From Anaerolineales bacterium (GTDB taxonomy: Bacteria > Chloroflexota > Anaerolineae > 4572-78 > J111), in assembly GCA_015075185.1 (NCBI GenBank), contig JABTUW010000005.1, positions 434,001 to 498,000 of the forward strand: 64,000 bases of DNA. The letters run 5' to 3'. A program made the translations under genes and the position numbers. Below the pieces are notes generated by a model. It searched no databases and was not told where the DNA came from. It saw only the letters and a list, made by a program, of their open reading frames with translations. Shown piece by piece: positions 23,704-32,620 of the stretch. Each line of letters begins with the position of its first letter. The stretch's first letter is position 1.

Positions 23704-24690
23704 TCAGAGCCGCAATTCCACCACATCCCCGTCGTGGAGGGTATGGTCTCGACCGACCATCTGCCCGTCATAAACGGCCGTCCCCCAGACCCGGACCGAT
23801 TTCAACTTAGCCAGAAAATCCTGGTGAATTTTGCCAGCAAATTCCTCGACCGTGCCCCCTTTCCGCAAAACAAAGGGCGTCCCAAAATCAGGCTCCTTGC
23901 CGGGAGGTTTGGAGTACACCCGGATGATGTCCAGGCGCTCGAAGATGACCTGTTTCAGCCGTTCCAGGTTACGGCCGGTCGTGACCGACACCGGCAGCAA
24001 AGGCCACTCAGCCTCCAGCAATTCTTGCAGAATCTCAAAATCTTCATCCAAACGCGCGTCATCATCTTTGTTAACCACCACCAATAACGGCAAAAAAGTT
24101 ACTCTGGGTTGGTCAGGATCATCCTCTGGCCCGCGGCGCGGCACGATTCGGTGCTCTGCCAGGATTGCCAGCGTCTCCTCAAGCTGCTGGATGGGATTAC
24201 TTTGCAGGTCTATCATTAGTAACAGCAGGTCCGCCCGGCGCATCAGCGCCAGCAATTCTGGTTCCACATGCTCCCTGGTTAGGGGTGGGGTGTCAATCAA
24301 TTGGATCTGGATGTTCTCCACGGGCATCATGCCGGGGGTGGGGACCCAGGTGGTGTACGGATTAGCCGCTACTTCGGGCGTCGCATGGGTCAGCGCCGCC
24401 ACCAGGGCCGATTTGCCTACATTGGTGGGACCAACTACCGCCACCTGTCCGGCCCCTTCCCGGTCAATATGGAAGACCGAGAGCTGCTTGCCGGTCCGTT
24501 TATGGGCCTGAGCCGCTTCCTTCAGTTTGGCCAGACGCTGGCGAAAATTGGCCCGGAGCTTGTCGGTGCCCTTGTGCTTGGGAATTGTGCCGAGGAGTTC
24601 CTCCAGCGTGGTGATTTGTTCTTCAGTGGTCTCGGCGGCGCGATAGCGCACTTCGGCTGCAAAATATTCCGGCGGCAGATTGGTTGGCAT
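23704..24690 (-). CDS. OBG/DRG-type GTPase with C-terminal TGS domain
   Basis: The 328-residue protein carries G1 GPTNVGKSAL (about 81-90), G3 as DTPPLT, G4 VVNKDDD and a C-terminal TGS domain ending GRDHTLHDGDVVELRL. A helical N-terminal region (about 1-70) precedes the G domain, as in DRG-like GTPases, which act in translation or ribosome-related processes. The G3 motif DTPP replaces the usual DxxG, which is seen in this subgroup. The ATG at 24690 (MPTNLPPEYF) has an AAGGAA site; the longer frame upstream is not supported. Confidence 0.85.
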   Translation of the reverse strand: MPTNLPPEYFAAEVRYRAAETTEEQITTLEELLGTIPKHKGTDKLRANFRQRLAKLKEAAQAHKRTGKQLSVFHIDREGAGQVAVVGPTNVGKSALVAALTHATPEVAANPYTTWVPTPGMMPVENIQIQLIDTPPLTREHVEPELLALMRRADLLLLMIDLQSNPIQQLEETLAILAEHRIVPRRGPEDDPDQPRVTFLPLLVVVNKDDDARLDEDFEILQELLEAEWPLLPVSVTTGRNLERLKQVIFERLDIIRVYSKPPGKEPDFGTPFVLRKGGTVEEFAGKIHQDFLAKLKSVRVWGTAVYDGQMVGRDHTLHDGDVVELRL

Positions 24691-24754
24691 TGTTCCTTGG
24701 CTGCTTGCTAATGATCTACACCCAATCAATTATACCACTTCCAGGGATTGGCTG

Positions 24755-25306
24755 TCATACTTTTTCCAGGGCGTAAAGGCCAAACCCAAGTGTCCTGACC
24801 CGGCGGTGTATCTTGAAACCGTGCCCGCTCAGGTAGGTCTCAAAATCTTTTAGCCGGAACAGCCCTGCTGGGGGATGGCCCCAGTGGAAAAACCGGTCAA
24901 ATGTCCCGACATACCGGCCGTCGGGTTCCTCGACAAAGAGTTTGCCGCCTGGTTTCAAAACGCGGTGAATTTCTGTGATGACCTCCCGCCAGGCCGGAAT
25001 GTGGTGCAGAACCCCAAAAATCACCACCACATCTTTACTGCCATCCCAACAGCAATGCAGATCGGCGGCGTCACGGACCAGGAATTCGGCGTTGGTCAGC
25101 TTGCGATTTTGGGCCAGGGCAATCTGCTCGGGCATCAGGTCTATCCCGACATAGCCGTGAGGATGGAGCCTCGCCAGCAGCACCGCCCCGTAGCCTGAGC
25201 CACAGCCGACCTCCAGGATATCTTGCCCTTCCTCTCGCAATCCCAATCGTTGCAAAAGCGGAAACTCCACCGTGCGCTGGAGGAACTGGCGGAAGGGTCT
25301 GTTCAT
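24755..25306 (-). CDS. SAM-dependent class I methyltransferase
   Basis: A 183-residue methyltransferase with motif I ILEVGCGSGYGAVLLAR (about 31-47), an acidic residue after strand 2 (YVGIDLMPEQ), motif II/III VVIFGVLHHIPAW and LKPGGKLFVEEPDG. The substrate is unknown. The LxxEEPDGRY segment and the short C-terminus (HGFKIHRRVRTLGFGLYALEKV) suggest a small-molecule methyltransferase of the ubiquinone/UbiE type, but no partner genes support this. It is located between the TGS GTPase and the M28 peptidase on the same strand. Confidence 0.82.
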   Translation of the reverse strand: MNRPFRQFLQRTVEFPLLQRLGLREEGQDILEVGCGSGYGAVLLARLHPHGYVGIDLMPEQIALAQNRKLTNAEFLVRDAADLHCCWDGSKDVVVIFGVLHHIPAWREVITEIHRVLKPGGKLFVEEPDGRYVGTFDRFFHWGHPPAGLFRLKDFETYLSGHGFKIHRRVRTLGFGLYALEKV

Positions 25307-25372
25307 CGCCTTGAATTCAACTTCGGAGAGTCTCAGCCCGGCCTCCTATTCATTTTCCAGTCTGAAATCAGT

Positions 25373-26608
25373 TTAGCGGCTTAGGGCTGGCTGCTGATCC
25401 AGATGCAACAACAGGTCACGGAGCGCCAGCGCTACTGTGACCAGCTTCGTGCTATCAATAATCTCTGGTCTATCTTGAGGCGTGTGCGTGATTTCCGCCA
25501 TCAGTTCTGTAAGTTGGTCCGACGTCAGGGCCAGGGCCGGTGTCTGGTTCAGCAGGAAAAGGCCGTGATCTCCCTGGTACCAAGGTTGCCCGGCGATGAG
25601 GTCAGCGTATTCAGAAAACACGTCGTGGATCAAACCGGCGATATCGGCCGGGCAATCATACAAAGAATAGGCCGTCTTTCCCTTATAATAGCCCACATCA
25701 TCCACGTTGATCCCCAGCATAATCTCCTCAAATCTGCCCGCATTGAGCGCCACATATTGTTGTTCTCCTGGATTTGAGAAATAATCTTCGCCGTTCAGCG
25801 CCACAATTTCAATCGCCAGATTGCCGGCATAATCGGCCAACAATTCTGCCAGCAGGAGCATGACGATCACCCCACTCGCATTATCAGATGCGCCAGGCGT
25901 GCCCATTCTCGCGTCAATGTGGGCAAAAAGCACAACCCGGCGCTGGGAGTTGGCGCTTTTACGGGCAATGACATTGCAGCCGGTGGCGGGGATTCGGTTG
26001 GCCCGGATCTCCAAAAAAACCTCTTGACCCGTATACTCAGCCAGCCGATTTCCCTCCTCGTCCGTCATATAGACGGACGGAATGTCGAAATCGCCATCTT
26101 CGATGAGGGGGAAGGGATAGATAGCGCCGCCTACCATGTCCACATCCCGGGCAGTGGCGGTGATGATGGCCCGTGGCTGCTTTGTCTCCAGCAATTGGAT
26201 GATCCGTTGATGGTGGTCCGGATTGTAGAACGGGAAGTTCTTGGGCATCAACTGTTCTCTGGTAATCTCCCCACGCAGCAAGACAATCCTGTCGGAAATT
26301 TCGGCGACCTCTAACGCCTCAACGGTGGATACCACGACCAGCGGAGCGCGGACCTTGCAGCCCAATGAGTAGGGACTGGCAGACGCAATAAAGGCGGACC
26401 CCCCTATCGTCAGCACCATACCCTCCTGGTTCCAGTCAACACAATCAAACGCTGAAGATTCCGTCACAAATCCAAAGGATGAGACGACGCTGGCGAAGAA
26501 ATCTGTCGCTGCCCGGTTGCCCGCGCTGCCGACCCGCCGGCTGTCAATCTCCACACACAATTTTCCCAAGTAAGATTCGGCTTCTTCTCTCAAGCGATCT
26601 AAAGTCAT
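25373..26608 (-). CDS. M28-family zinc peptidase
   Basis: The 411-residue protein shows the M28 aminopeptidase metal-site pattern. RRVVLFAHIDARMGTPGASDNASG (about 219-242) supplies His and Asp ligands, and VALNGEDYFSNPGEQQYV contains the catalytic/ligand Glu. A protease-associated-like insert (VEALEVAEISDRIVLLRGEITREQL) precedes it. There is no signal peptide, so it is likely cytoplasmic. It would remove N-terminal residues from peptides. A GGGAGG site precedes the ATG. The canonical HxD reads HID, and the E-D/E pair appears conserved. Confidence 0.83.
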   Translation of the reverse strand: MTLDRLREEAESYLGKLCVEIDSRRVGSAGNRAATDFFASVVSSFGFVTESSAFDCVDWNQEGMVLTIGGSAFIASASPYSLGCKVRAPLVVVSTVEALEVAEISDRIVLLRGEITREQLMPKNFPFYNPDHHQRIIQLLETKQPRAIITATARDVDMVGGAIYPFPLIEDGDFDIPSVYMTDEEGNRLAEYTGQEVFLEIRANRIPATGCNVIARKSANSQRRVVLFAHIDARMGTPGASDNASGVIVMLLLAELLADYAGNLAIEIVALNGEDYFSNPGEQQYVALNAGRFEEIMLGINVDDVGYYKGKTAYSLYDCPADIAGLIHDVFSEYADLIAGQPWYQGDHGLFLLNQTPALALTSDQLTELMAEITHTPQDRPEIIDSTKLVTVALALRDLLLHLDQQPALSR

Positions 26609-26622
26609 AGTTCCTCCCGCCT

Positions 26623-27771
26623 CTATCCGTTTATCTTAATTCCCAGCCGGGCCAGATCGCGCATGAGTCGCTGTGGTTCGACGATGTGGGCCTGCAAATG
26701 CAGTCCCGATTTTCGCGCCGAGCCATCCAGAAGTTGCAGCAGGGTGGCAGCCACGGGTACGGCCGTAAATACGTAGCCATCCGGATGATACAGCGTTAAA
26801 TCTATCGCTTTCGCCTGACCGTCTTTCTGGCCACGAGCCTCCACTTTGAGCATCGTACCGTAGGGCAGGCGGGAAAAAGTGTCCAAGCTCCAGCGGAAAA
26901 GCCGGGCTAACGGCCGGAGAGCACGGCGCGGTGCGAGTTTCAGCCCCAGCATCACCAGGGGTGACACAAACCAGTCGGTAAACCAGTTAAACCCGCCCAC
27001 GTAGAAGCCGGTCTCCTGGATGCCCGGAACCAGTTCAGGGATGGCCCGCATCTCTTCGAGAAACATGGGCATAACGTATTGCCGGCCAAATTCACGACCA
27101 AAATCCATCGTCACTGGTTTCAGCATAGCCATCAGGCCCGCCCGCTGCCACCGGCCGTGACGAAAGGCCAGCATCTGGAAGTCCATAAATTCGCCAACGA
27201 ATTCGACCATCGTAGCCTGGCCCACATCCAGGCCGGACCAGTTAATCTTGATGACGCTGCCCACCCTGGCGCTCTCCAGCACATCGAAGCAGGGCGCAAC
27301 GTAGCGAACAAGTGCCGCCGGTAAGCCCGGGTGAAATCCGCCGTCGGTGATGAAGCAGCAGCCGGCGGCTTCGATGCGGGGCGCCATCGCTTGCAGCACG
27401 GCCATTTTGTGGGCTGAATACTGCACGTCAAGATAGTCAATGCCAGCTTCAAGGGCGGCAGTCGCAACCTGCTTGACAAAAGCCGAGGTGCTGGCCACGA
27501 CCACCACCACATCTACCTGGCTGAAAGCAGCGCGCAGACCGGCCTGATCAGACACATCAACACTCAGGCCGGCGACACGCTGGCCTTCAAATTTGGTGTT
27601 AAGGTGCTGGGCTAGCTCCCTGGCTTTTTCAATACTCCGACCAGCAATGACTACGTGCGCGTCCGTTTCTTGCAACAGGCATTCGGCCAAGGGCCGGCCC
27701 GTGTTGCCGTAACCGCCCAAAATCAGGATTCTTTTTCCGGTTATATTACCACCACCCCTTACCTTAGCCAT
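26623..27771 (-). CDS. Saccharopine dehydrogenase-like NAD(P)-binding protein
   Basis: The 382-residue protein has an N-terminal Rossmann fold (RILILGGYGNTGRPLAECLL, about 13-32), a VVVVVASTSAFVKQVATAALEAG segment and a C-terminal half resembling saccharopine dehydrogenase/trans-acting enoyl reductase-like proteins. Its reaction is unknown. The ATG at 27771 (MAKVRGGG) is preferred because GAAGG lies 8 bases before it. The longer frame would overlap the upstream gene. It is probably co-transcribed with the toroid protein gene at 27786-28781. Confidence 0.75.
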   Translation of the reverse strand: MAKVRGGGNITGKRILILGGYGNTGRPLAECLLQETDAHVVIAGRSIEKARELAQHLNTKFEGQRVAGLSVDVSDQAGLRAAFSQVDVVVVVASTSAFVKQVATAALEAGIDYLDVQYSAHKMAVLQAMAPRIEAAGCCFITDGGFHPGLPAALVRYVAPCFDVLESARVGSVIKINWSGLDVGQATMVEFVGEFMDFQMLAFRHGRWQRAGLMAMLKPVTMDFGREFGRQYVMPMFLEEMRAIPELVPGIQETGFYVGGFNWFTDWFVSPLVMLGLKLAPRRALRPLARLFRWSLDTFSRLPYGTMLKVEARGQKDGQAKAIDLTLYHPDGYVFTAVPVAATLLQLLDGSARKSGLHLQAHIVEPQRLMRDLARLGIKING

Positions 27772-27785
27772 ATGGTTGGCCTTCT

Positions 27786-28781
27786 TTAGCAGGCTTTCAA
27801 AACCCGCAAGGCTCGCAGCGTTATCCACTTACTGGGTTGCCCTTTCTGCTCAATATCTATCCACATCTTACGGTTGAGCGTGTTTTCCAGGCGCCAGCGA
27901 CCTTGACGATCCTGTTTGCTCAGAATGAATTGGAGCACATTACTCAACCGGGGATCATCGCCATAGCCCAGCTCTACGAGTACGGCTGCGACCTCCAATA
28001 CGTCACTCCAGTAACTCAGTGGAAAGCCAAATTTGAACCAGCTTGAACTGACTCGCCCGGTGTAAGGATAATCGGCCACGGCCGGATCACGGCTGAGCAA
28101 AAACTCAGCCCCAACTTCGATAGCGTGCTGGATCGCTGGCGTACGCTGCCTGGGTGAAATGGCTAACAATGCTTTTATGGCTTTGGTTGCACCCCAACCA
28201 CAGGGTTGTCCCCGGTTAACCGCACAGGCGAAGCCCGGCGCGTTCGTGCCCGACGGGTAATAGCGTATCTGCCCCTGGCCGGTGATGGCCTGAGCCTGCC
28301 AATCGAGGGCTGCTTGCACCCGCGGATCACTGCTGTAACCCAGACTCAGCAAGGCAGACAATAGATTACCATTGAGACAGTGGAGGGCGTTGCTGGGGGT
28401 TGGTCGTTGGCTGGCGGAGAAAGCGTGGTTAGGAGCCAGACTGTGGTTCAAAAGGTATTCGCAGCCTCGTCGTACCCGCTCCTCGGTTGGGGCAGCCCCT
28501 AACTCGGCTAGAAACATGATTTGCCAGACGGTCCCTCGATATTTGGGTGAGTAGCCTCCACCCGGCTTGACCCAATAGCCTTCGGAAGCTTGCGCGTTCA
28601 GGATGACCGGTACTGGCCCTGTGGCCATCACTGCTCGGCTGGCTTGCATGACCTCGGGGTCAGTTTCGGCTCGGTCCAGCAGGTCACGCAGGGCAAAGTA
28701 GCGCACACCTGGGTTGGCCTCGTCCGGCTCCAGGAGCCAGGAAAGCGAGTCGCCATTGAGTTTGATTTGCCAACCGTTCAT
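27786..28781 (-). CDS. Alpha/alpha-toroid (prenyltransferase/squalene-cyclase-like) protein
   Basis: The 331-residue protein has repeated helical segments of the prenyltransferase/terpene cyclase type, such as VQAALDWQAQAITGQGQIRYYPSG and LSNVLQFILSKQDRQGRWRLENTLNRKMW. Such toroid proteins without the DxDD motif are often binding or uncharacterised enzymes. No catalytic DxDD or zinc triad could be recognised, so the function is left open. Repeats place a GxW/GRW element at the end of each unit. An AAGGAG site lies 13 bases before the ATG, longer than usual. Confidence 0.7.
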   Translation of the reverse strand: MNGWQIKLNGDSLSWLLEPDEANPGVRYFALRDLLDRAETDPEVMQASRAVMATGPVPVILNAQASEGYWVKPGGGYSPKYRGTVWQIMFLAELGAAPTEERVRRGCEYLLNHSLAPNHAFSASQRPTPSNALHCLNGNLLSALLSLGYSSDPRVQAALDWQAQAITGQGQIRYYPSGTNAPGFACAVNRGQPCGWGATKAIKALLAISPRQRTPAIQHAIEVGAEFLLSRDPAVADYPYTGRVSSSWFKFGFPLSYWSDVLEVAAVLVELGYGDDPRLSNVLQFILSKQDRQGRWRLENTLNRKMWIDIEQKGQPSKWITLRALRVLKAC

Positions 28782-28791
28782 TTTTATAATT

Positions 28792-29304
28792 TTACTCCTT
28801 CATGCCAAATAACTTGGCCGCCGGGCAGCCAAGTTCCCTTTGCCCGCAATATTTGCAGGCCAGGGAGCCTCTGACCACGGCATTGCCGCTCAGGGAAAGG
28901 ACGATCAAGAGGGCCAGCACACCAACAAGGAGCCAGGTAAAATTCTGGAACAGCAGGATGATCCCACCCAGAACCGGTCCCAACAGAACCAAGAAATCCG
29001 GCAGCATGCTGGCCCACGAGATTTCTGTCTCGCAAAATTTCCGGGGATCACCTTTTTTGAACAGCCAGGAACAGAGTTTGCCTTTGCCAAAGCCACAGAC
29101 TTTGCCGTAGTAATAGCAGTTGACACAACTCTCTTTCAGCAGCCGGAGTTCCAGCCCCAGACAGTAAAGCAAGTAAAGGCCGGACAGCCAGATCCCAAAT
29201 CCCGACAGGATGTAGGCGCCGAGGCCGTAGATTGAGACGGCCACAAGATTGCTCAAGCCCACGATCCAAGTCGGAAAACGCTCGTAAGTTTTTGTCTGTT
29301 CCAC
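28792..29304 (-). CDS. Membrane protein with cytoplasmic/periplasmic Cys cluster
   Basis: The 170-residue protein has about four hydrophobic segments (about 15-35, 38-53, 100-118, 121-139) and a cysteine-rich middle (SCVNCYYYGKVCGFGKGKLCSW) plus a C-terminal CKYCGQRELGCPA. The arrangement suggests a metal- or cluster-binding membrane protein. I cannot assign a function. A GTG start is used: an AGGAGG site lies 6 bases before it, and no ATG is available nearby. The gene ends 10 bp before the start of the toroid protein gene, so the two are likely co-transcribed. Confidence 0.7.
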   Translation of the reverse strand: MEQTKTYERFPTWIVGLSNLVAVSIYGLGAYILSGFGIWLSGLYLLYCLGLELRLLKESCVNCYYYGKVCGFGKGKLCSWLFKKGDPRKFCETEISWASMLPDFLVLLGPVLGGIILLFQNFTWLLVGVLALLIVLSLSGNAVVRGSLACKYCGQRELGCPAAKLFGMKE

Positions 29305-29340
29305 GAGGCGCCTCCTTCTATACCCTGCCCTTTGAAGCCC

Positions 29341-30171
29341 TCATTTTTGGCAGTGGGGACAGAAGTAGCACATTCCGCCCAAATACTGCATTTTCTCTAT
29401 TTTACTGCCACATTCAGGACAGGGATGACCCACCGTTTTGCTATCCATCAGGCGAACATATTTGCCTGGATGGTTATAAAGGTCATACTCGTCGTATCGT
29501 CCGCCCTTATCTATGACCTCACGAACTGTGCTGAGTATGGCCTGGTACAGATTTTGCCTTTGCTCTGGATTTAGTTCAGCCGTGGGGTGTTTGGGATGAA
29601 GGCGGGCTTGGAATAGAATATCTTGCGCAATGGCATTTCCCAACCCAGGGATGGTTTGGTCTTGGGTGAGGAGGCTCTTGGCGCTCCTTTTTTCTGCCAG
29701 TGAAAGGGCATCTATGAGGACAGAGAAGTAGTCAAAGGTAAACTCAGGTTCGATAGGGGTGGGTCTCATCCCCTTCACATATTGTCTTTCCTGCTCTTTT
29801 CCTGTCTCGTATAGTTCCATGGCCCCCCACATCTGCGTGGTCGCCGTGAAAAAAGAGCCATCTTCAAAGGTGAGGCATAAATGATATTTGGGGGGCCTCT
29901 TGGCCTCCGGGGAATGATAAAGCACCTTGCCCCCACATTCCCCCAACAACAAGACATAACCGGGATCAAGAGCAATAAAGAGCCATCTTCCTTTTGCCCG
30001 TGCTTGGCCAACGGTCTTACCTTTTGTTAATCTTTCAAACTCTTCATGACTCCGGTTATACCAGACGAATTTATGGGGGGTATTGCCTAAATTTCCTTCT
30101 CTTATCGTCTTTCCTGGGAGGGTTTCATTTATTTGTCTGGTCAGGATTACATATTCAGGTAACTCAAACAT
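29341..30171 (-). CDS. Fpg/Nei-family DNA glycosylase-like protein lacking catalytic Pro
   Basis: The 276-residue protein has the Fpg/Nei layout: N-terminal beta-sandwich, a helix-two-turn-helix part (SLLTQDQTIPGLGNAIAQDILFQARLHP, about 170-197) and a C-terminal zinc finger (CPECGSKIEKMQYLGGMCYFCPHC). Canonical members begin MPELPE, with Pro as the Schiff-base nucleophile. Here the start reads MFELPE, so the Pro is replaced by Phe while the next Glu remains. The protein may bind lesions without full lyase activity. An AGGTG site precedes the ATG. Confidence 0.82.
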   Translation of the reverse strand: MFELPEYVILTRQINETLPGKTIREGNLGNTPHKFVWYNRSHEEFERLTKGKTVGQARAKGRWLFIALDPGYVLLLGECGGKVLYHSPEAKRPPKYHLCLTFEDGSFFTATTQMWGAMELYETGKEQERQYVKGMRPTPIEPEFTFDYFSVLIDALSLAEKRSAKSLLTQDQTIPGLGNAIAQDILFQARLHPKHPTAELNPEQRQNLYQAILSTVREVIDKGGRYDEYDLYNHPGKYVRLMDSKTVGHPCPECGSKIEKMQYLGGMCYFCPHCQK

Positions 30172-30255
30172 TTTTCACCTCTTGTCTTCTCAGTTCTGCC
30201 AGAATCATGCTTCTAATCGCGAACGTCTGGTGGGTGCGGCGACCTCCGCTGGCTG

Positions 30256-30720
30256 CTAATCGCTTTTCAGGGGAAACACAATTTGGGTTTGCAACTCCGG
30301 CGGGGGAGTTTGATCTGGGTCATTCAAATAAAATTCGTAAACCACCCCGCTGGCTTCATAGCCTTTGTCCTTCATCCACTGCGAGAGCGCCTCGTAGGCC
30401 CGCGCTATCTCATTGTAGGGGCCGGTATATAGGCAGGTGACGACCCGGCCCCCCGGAATCTCGCCGGCCTGAATCTCCGCCCGACCGGGGAATTGCCTGG
30501 CGACCGGAAAGCCCAGCTCTATATCCAAGTCTGCCATATCCATATTATAATAGATGGCAAACGGCGGCCCGGCGGGCTGTTCGCCCAGTCCGCCCAGATA
30601 TTGAGCAATCGCCCCATATCCCTGACCTAAGGCTTGAGGTAAATTCTGAACCGCCGTCCGGGTGCGGATGGACAACGTTACTTGAGCCGCTTGTTCCTTC
30701 ACTTCACATTGGTATGACAT
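30256..30720 (-). CDS. GyrI-like/AraC effector-binding domain protein
   Basis: The 154-residue protein is a stand-alone GyrI-like (SOUL/AraC_E_bind) small-molecule binding domain. Marks are LGQGYGAIAQYLGGLGEQPAGPPFAIYYN (about 31-59) and GGRVVTCLYTGPYNEIARAYEALSQWMKDKGYEASGVVYEFYLND (about 90-134). Such proteins bind hydrophobic effectors or act as small-molecule hydrolases. The adjacent WYL regulator gene on the same strand, ending 94 bp away, suggests a sensor function, but this is inference. A GGAGGAAA site precedes the ATG. Confidence 0.82.
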   Translation of the reverse strand: MSYQCEVKEQAAQVTLSIRTRTAVQNLPQALGQGYGAIAQYLGGLGEQPAGPPFAIYYNMDMADLDIELGFPVARQFPGRAEIQAGEIPGGRVVTCLYTGPYNEIARAYEALSQWMKDKGYEASGVVYEFYLNDPDQTPPPELQTQIVFPLKSD

Positions 30721-30813
30721 AATATTTCCTCCGATATTTTAGGTTTATTGACATCGGTCATTGACCCTTTGGCAGGGAACAACCGTGACCAGCCATCGTC
30801 TTCCCCCAGTGTT

Positions 30814-31779
30814 TTAAGTCAGTTCTGCCTCAGGTGGATGCAGACCGGCGATATAATTAGCCCGTTCGCACACCAAGTCGTACAGTTCCCTGGGTTCGAC
30901 CGCCACTGCCCAGCCGCCGTAGCTCAACACAATGCTGGCCGCCCAGTTCAGGTCGGGCACAGCAAAGGTGACGACAACCGAGCCATCCGCCTGTTCCTCC
31001 AACGTATCCCAATAAGCCCGGTTATCCAGGGCCAGGCCGGCGCCTTCCGGCACGAAGCGCAGGCGCACCGTCACCTGCGGCTGAGGTTCGGTGGCCAGGT
31101 AGGCCTGGGCGTCAAACTCGGCCGGCACCTGGAAAGCCTCGTCCAAGACGGCCAGCTCGATGATCCGGTCCACCCGGAATGTGCGCAAGGCCTGCCGCAA
31201 ATGGCAGTAACCCACACTGTACCACCACCCACCCCGATGAACCAAGGCATAGGGGTCCAACTCCCGCTGCAGCGGTTCCGGCTGACCCTGGCCCCGATAC
31301 CGCATCCTCACCCGTTGCCCTTCGTGAATAGCCTGCCGCAGTTTTTCCAGGTGTGGCGTCAGGCGTTGGGGGTCAACCCGGTGCAGGCAGGTTGCCAGGA
31401 GCGCCCGGCGGGCCCAGGCCACTTCCTGCCGCTGCTCATCGGGCAAAACATTGTCCAATTTGGCCAGAGCGCCATGCGCTGCCTCCCGGTATAACTGACC
31501 CCACATCTGTTCGACCAGGCCTGTGCCCAGGTAAACGGCCACCGCTTCCTCCGGGGTAAAGACCAGCGGCGGCATCTTGTAGCCGCGCACCAGCGAGAAG
31601 CCGCCGTAAGGACCCCGTTCAGAGTAAACCGGAATGCCGATTTCATCCAGCATGGCCATGTAGCGATGGACCGACCTGATGGAGACGCCTAGTTCGTCGG
31701 CCAGTTCGCCGGCTTTCTGATTAGGCTGTCGCTGCAGCAACATCAACAAAGTAATCAGCCGGGTCGCCGTATTCGACAT
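30814..31779 (-). CDS. HTH_11-WYL transcriptional regulator
   Basis: The 321-residue protein starts with a winged helix of the HTH_11/DeoR type (TRLITLLMLLQRQPNQKAGELADELGVSIRSVHRYMAMLDEIGIPV, about 6-51). It continues with a WYL domain (about 140-215) in which WWYSVGYCHLRQALRTFRVDRI stands at the usual WYL core, and ends with a WCX-like extension. Members often repress or activate neighbouring genes in response to nucleotide or small ligands. Its target is unknown; the GyrI-like protein gene directly downstream is the closest candidate. The gene is oriented away from the 31.8-32 kb spacer. Confidence 0.88.
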   Translation of the reverse strand: MSNTATRLITLLMLLQRQPNQKAGELADELGVSIRSVHRYMAMLDEIGIPVYSERGPYGGFSLVRGYKMPPLVFTPEEAVAVYLGTGLVEQMWGQLYREAAHGALAKLDNVLPDEQRQEVAWARRALLATCLHRVDPQRLTPHLEKLRQAIHEGQRVRMRYRGQGQPEPLQRELDPYALVHRGGWWYSVGYCHLRQALRTFRVDRIIELAVLDEAFQVPAEFDAQAYLATEPQPQVTVRLRFVPEGAGLALDNRAYWDTLEEQADGSVVVTFAVPDLNWAASIVLSYGGWAVAVEPRELYDLVCERANYIAGLHPPEAELT

Positions 31780-31964
31780 GGTCCTGTACCCTCAAGGCTC
31801 ATTGTAATCATTATAGATCCTATTTATGCCAGTTCCTGACATATTCTGTTAATCGAAATGCCTGAGCTGCGGCCAAATTTGGGCGAGGATCACCTTGATG
31901 CGAGAAGAATAGCGGTTTTCTTTGAGCATAAGAAAGAATAAGGCATACTTCCATACCTACATTT

Positions 31965-32261
31965 CTACCAGGTGATACGAAAGCCGTCGAACTCACCCGT
32001 CAGCTCTTCATAACTGACCTCAACATGGTCCACCTGAGCATAAGGAGAGCCGATGTGGCACCAATCCACCGCCTGTTGCACAGCCTTCGCCTCACCCTCA
32101 AAGACAACTTCGACACGACCATCCCACAAGTTGCGCACCCAGCCGGTCAAGTCCAGGGCCTGAGCTTTACGCTGCGTATAATCCCGAAAATACACGCCCT
32201 GTACCTCACCGGAAATAAACAAGTGAGTGCGAACAAAATGCCCCTTAGGTTTGGTCGTCAT
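31965..32261 (-). CDS. acyP: Acylphosphatase
   Basis: A 98-residue acylphosphatase with the two signature motifs LFISGEVQGVYFRDYTQRKAQ (about 14-34, catalytic Arg in VYFRDY) and LTGWVRNLWDGRVEVVFEGEAKAV (about 38-61, catalytic Asn in RNLWDG). It hydrolyses carboxyl-phosphate bonds such as in 1,3-bisphosphoglycerate or acetyl phosphate. An excellent AGGAGG site precedes the ATG. It is a small monocistronic-looking gene with a 45-bp gap after the next upstream gene. Confidence 0.93.
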   Translation of the reverse strand: MTTKPKGHFVRTHLFISGEVQGVYFRDYTQRKAQALDLTGWVRNLWDGRVEVVFEGEAKAVQQAVDWCHIGSPYAQVDHVEVSYEELTGEFDGFRITW

Positions 32262-32306
32262 AACTTCCTCCTGTTTTTATAATGCCGAGACAAAGTTCGT
32301 CCTCAT

Positions 32307-32618
32307 TTACTTATAGCGCTCTCGGATTTTTCCCTCAATATCGAGACCGGTGAGGATTCTGAAAATTTCCGTAACGTTTTTCAGAGAATCGTTCGACCGG
32401 AGCGTCTGGACGATTTCCTCGGCATCCAGTTTCTTGAGCAGTTTCTCCCGGCCGGTTAGATCATACGTCTTTCTGGAGCGTTCGATACTTCCGAGCGGTT
32501 GGGTGATTGCCGCGATGTGCTCAGTGGTCTCTGATTTCAGAATGTCTAAGACGATTACCGGCTCATCGGGTAGACCCGCTTTGATGACATCCCCGATTTT
32601 TACATCACGTGATTCCAC
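32307..32618 (-). CDS. Hypothetical protein, 103 residues
   Basis: I do not recognise this family. The product begins ESRDVKIGDVIKAGLPDEPVIVLDILKSE, a beta-rich part with a KIGDVI element, and continues with a helical, charged C-terminus (REKLLKKLDAEEIVQTLRSNDSLKN). No signal peptide, membrane segment or cysteines are visible. The start is a GTG 6 bases after GGGAGG; the in-frame TTG at 32624 sits directly on that site and is unlikely. The gene follows the MEMO gene with overlapping ends and is probably co-transcribed with it. Confidence 0.6.
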   Translation of the reverse strand: MESRDVKIGDVIKAGLPDEPVIVLDILKSETTEHIAAITQPLGSIERSRKTYDLTGREKLLKKLDAEEIVQTLRSNDSLKNVTEIFRILTGLDIEGKIRERYK

Positions 32619-32620
32619 GG

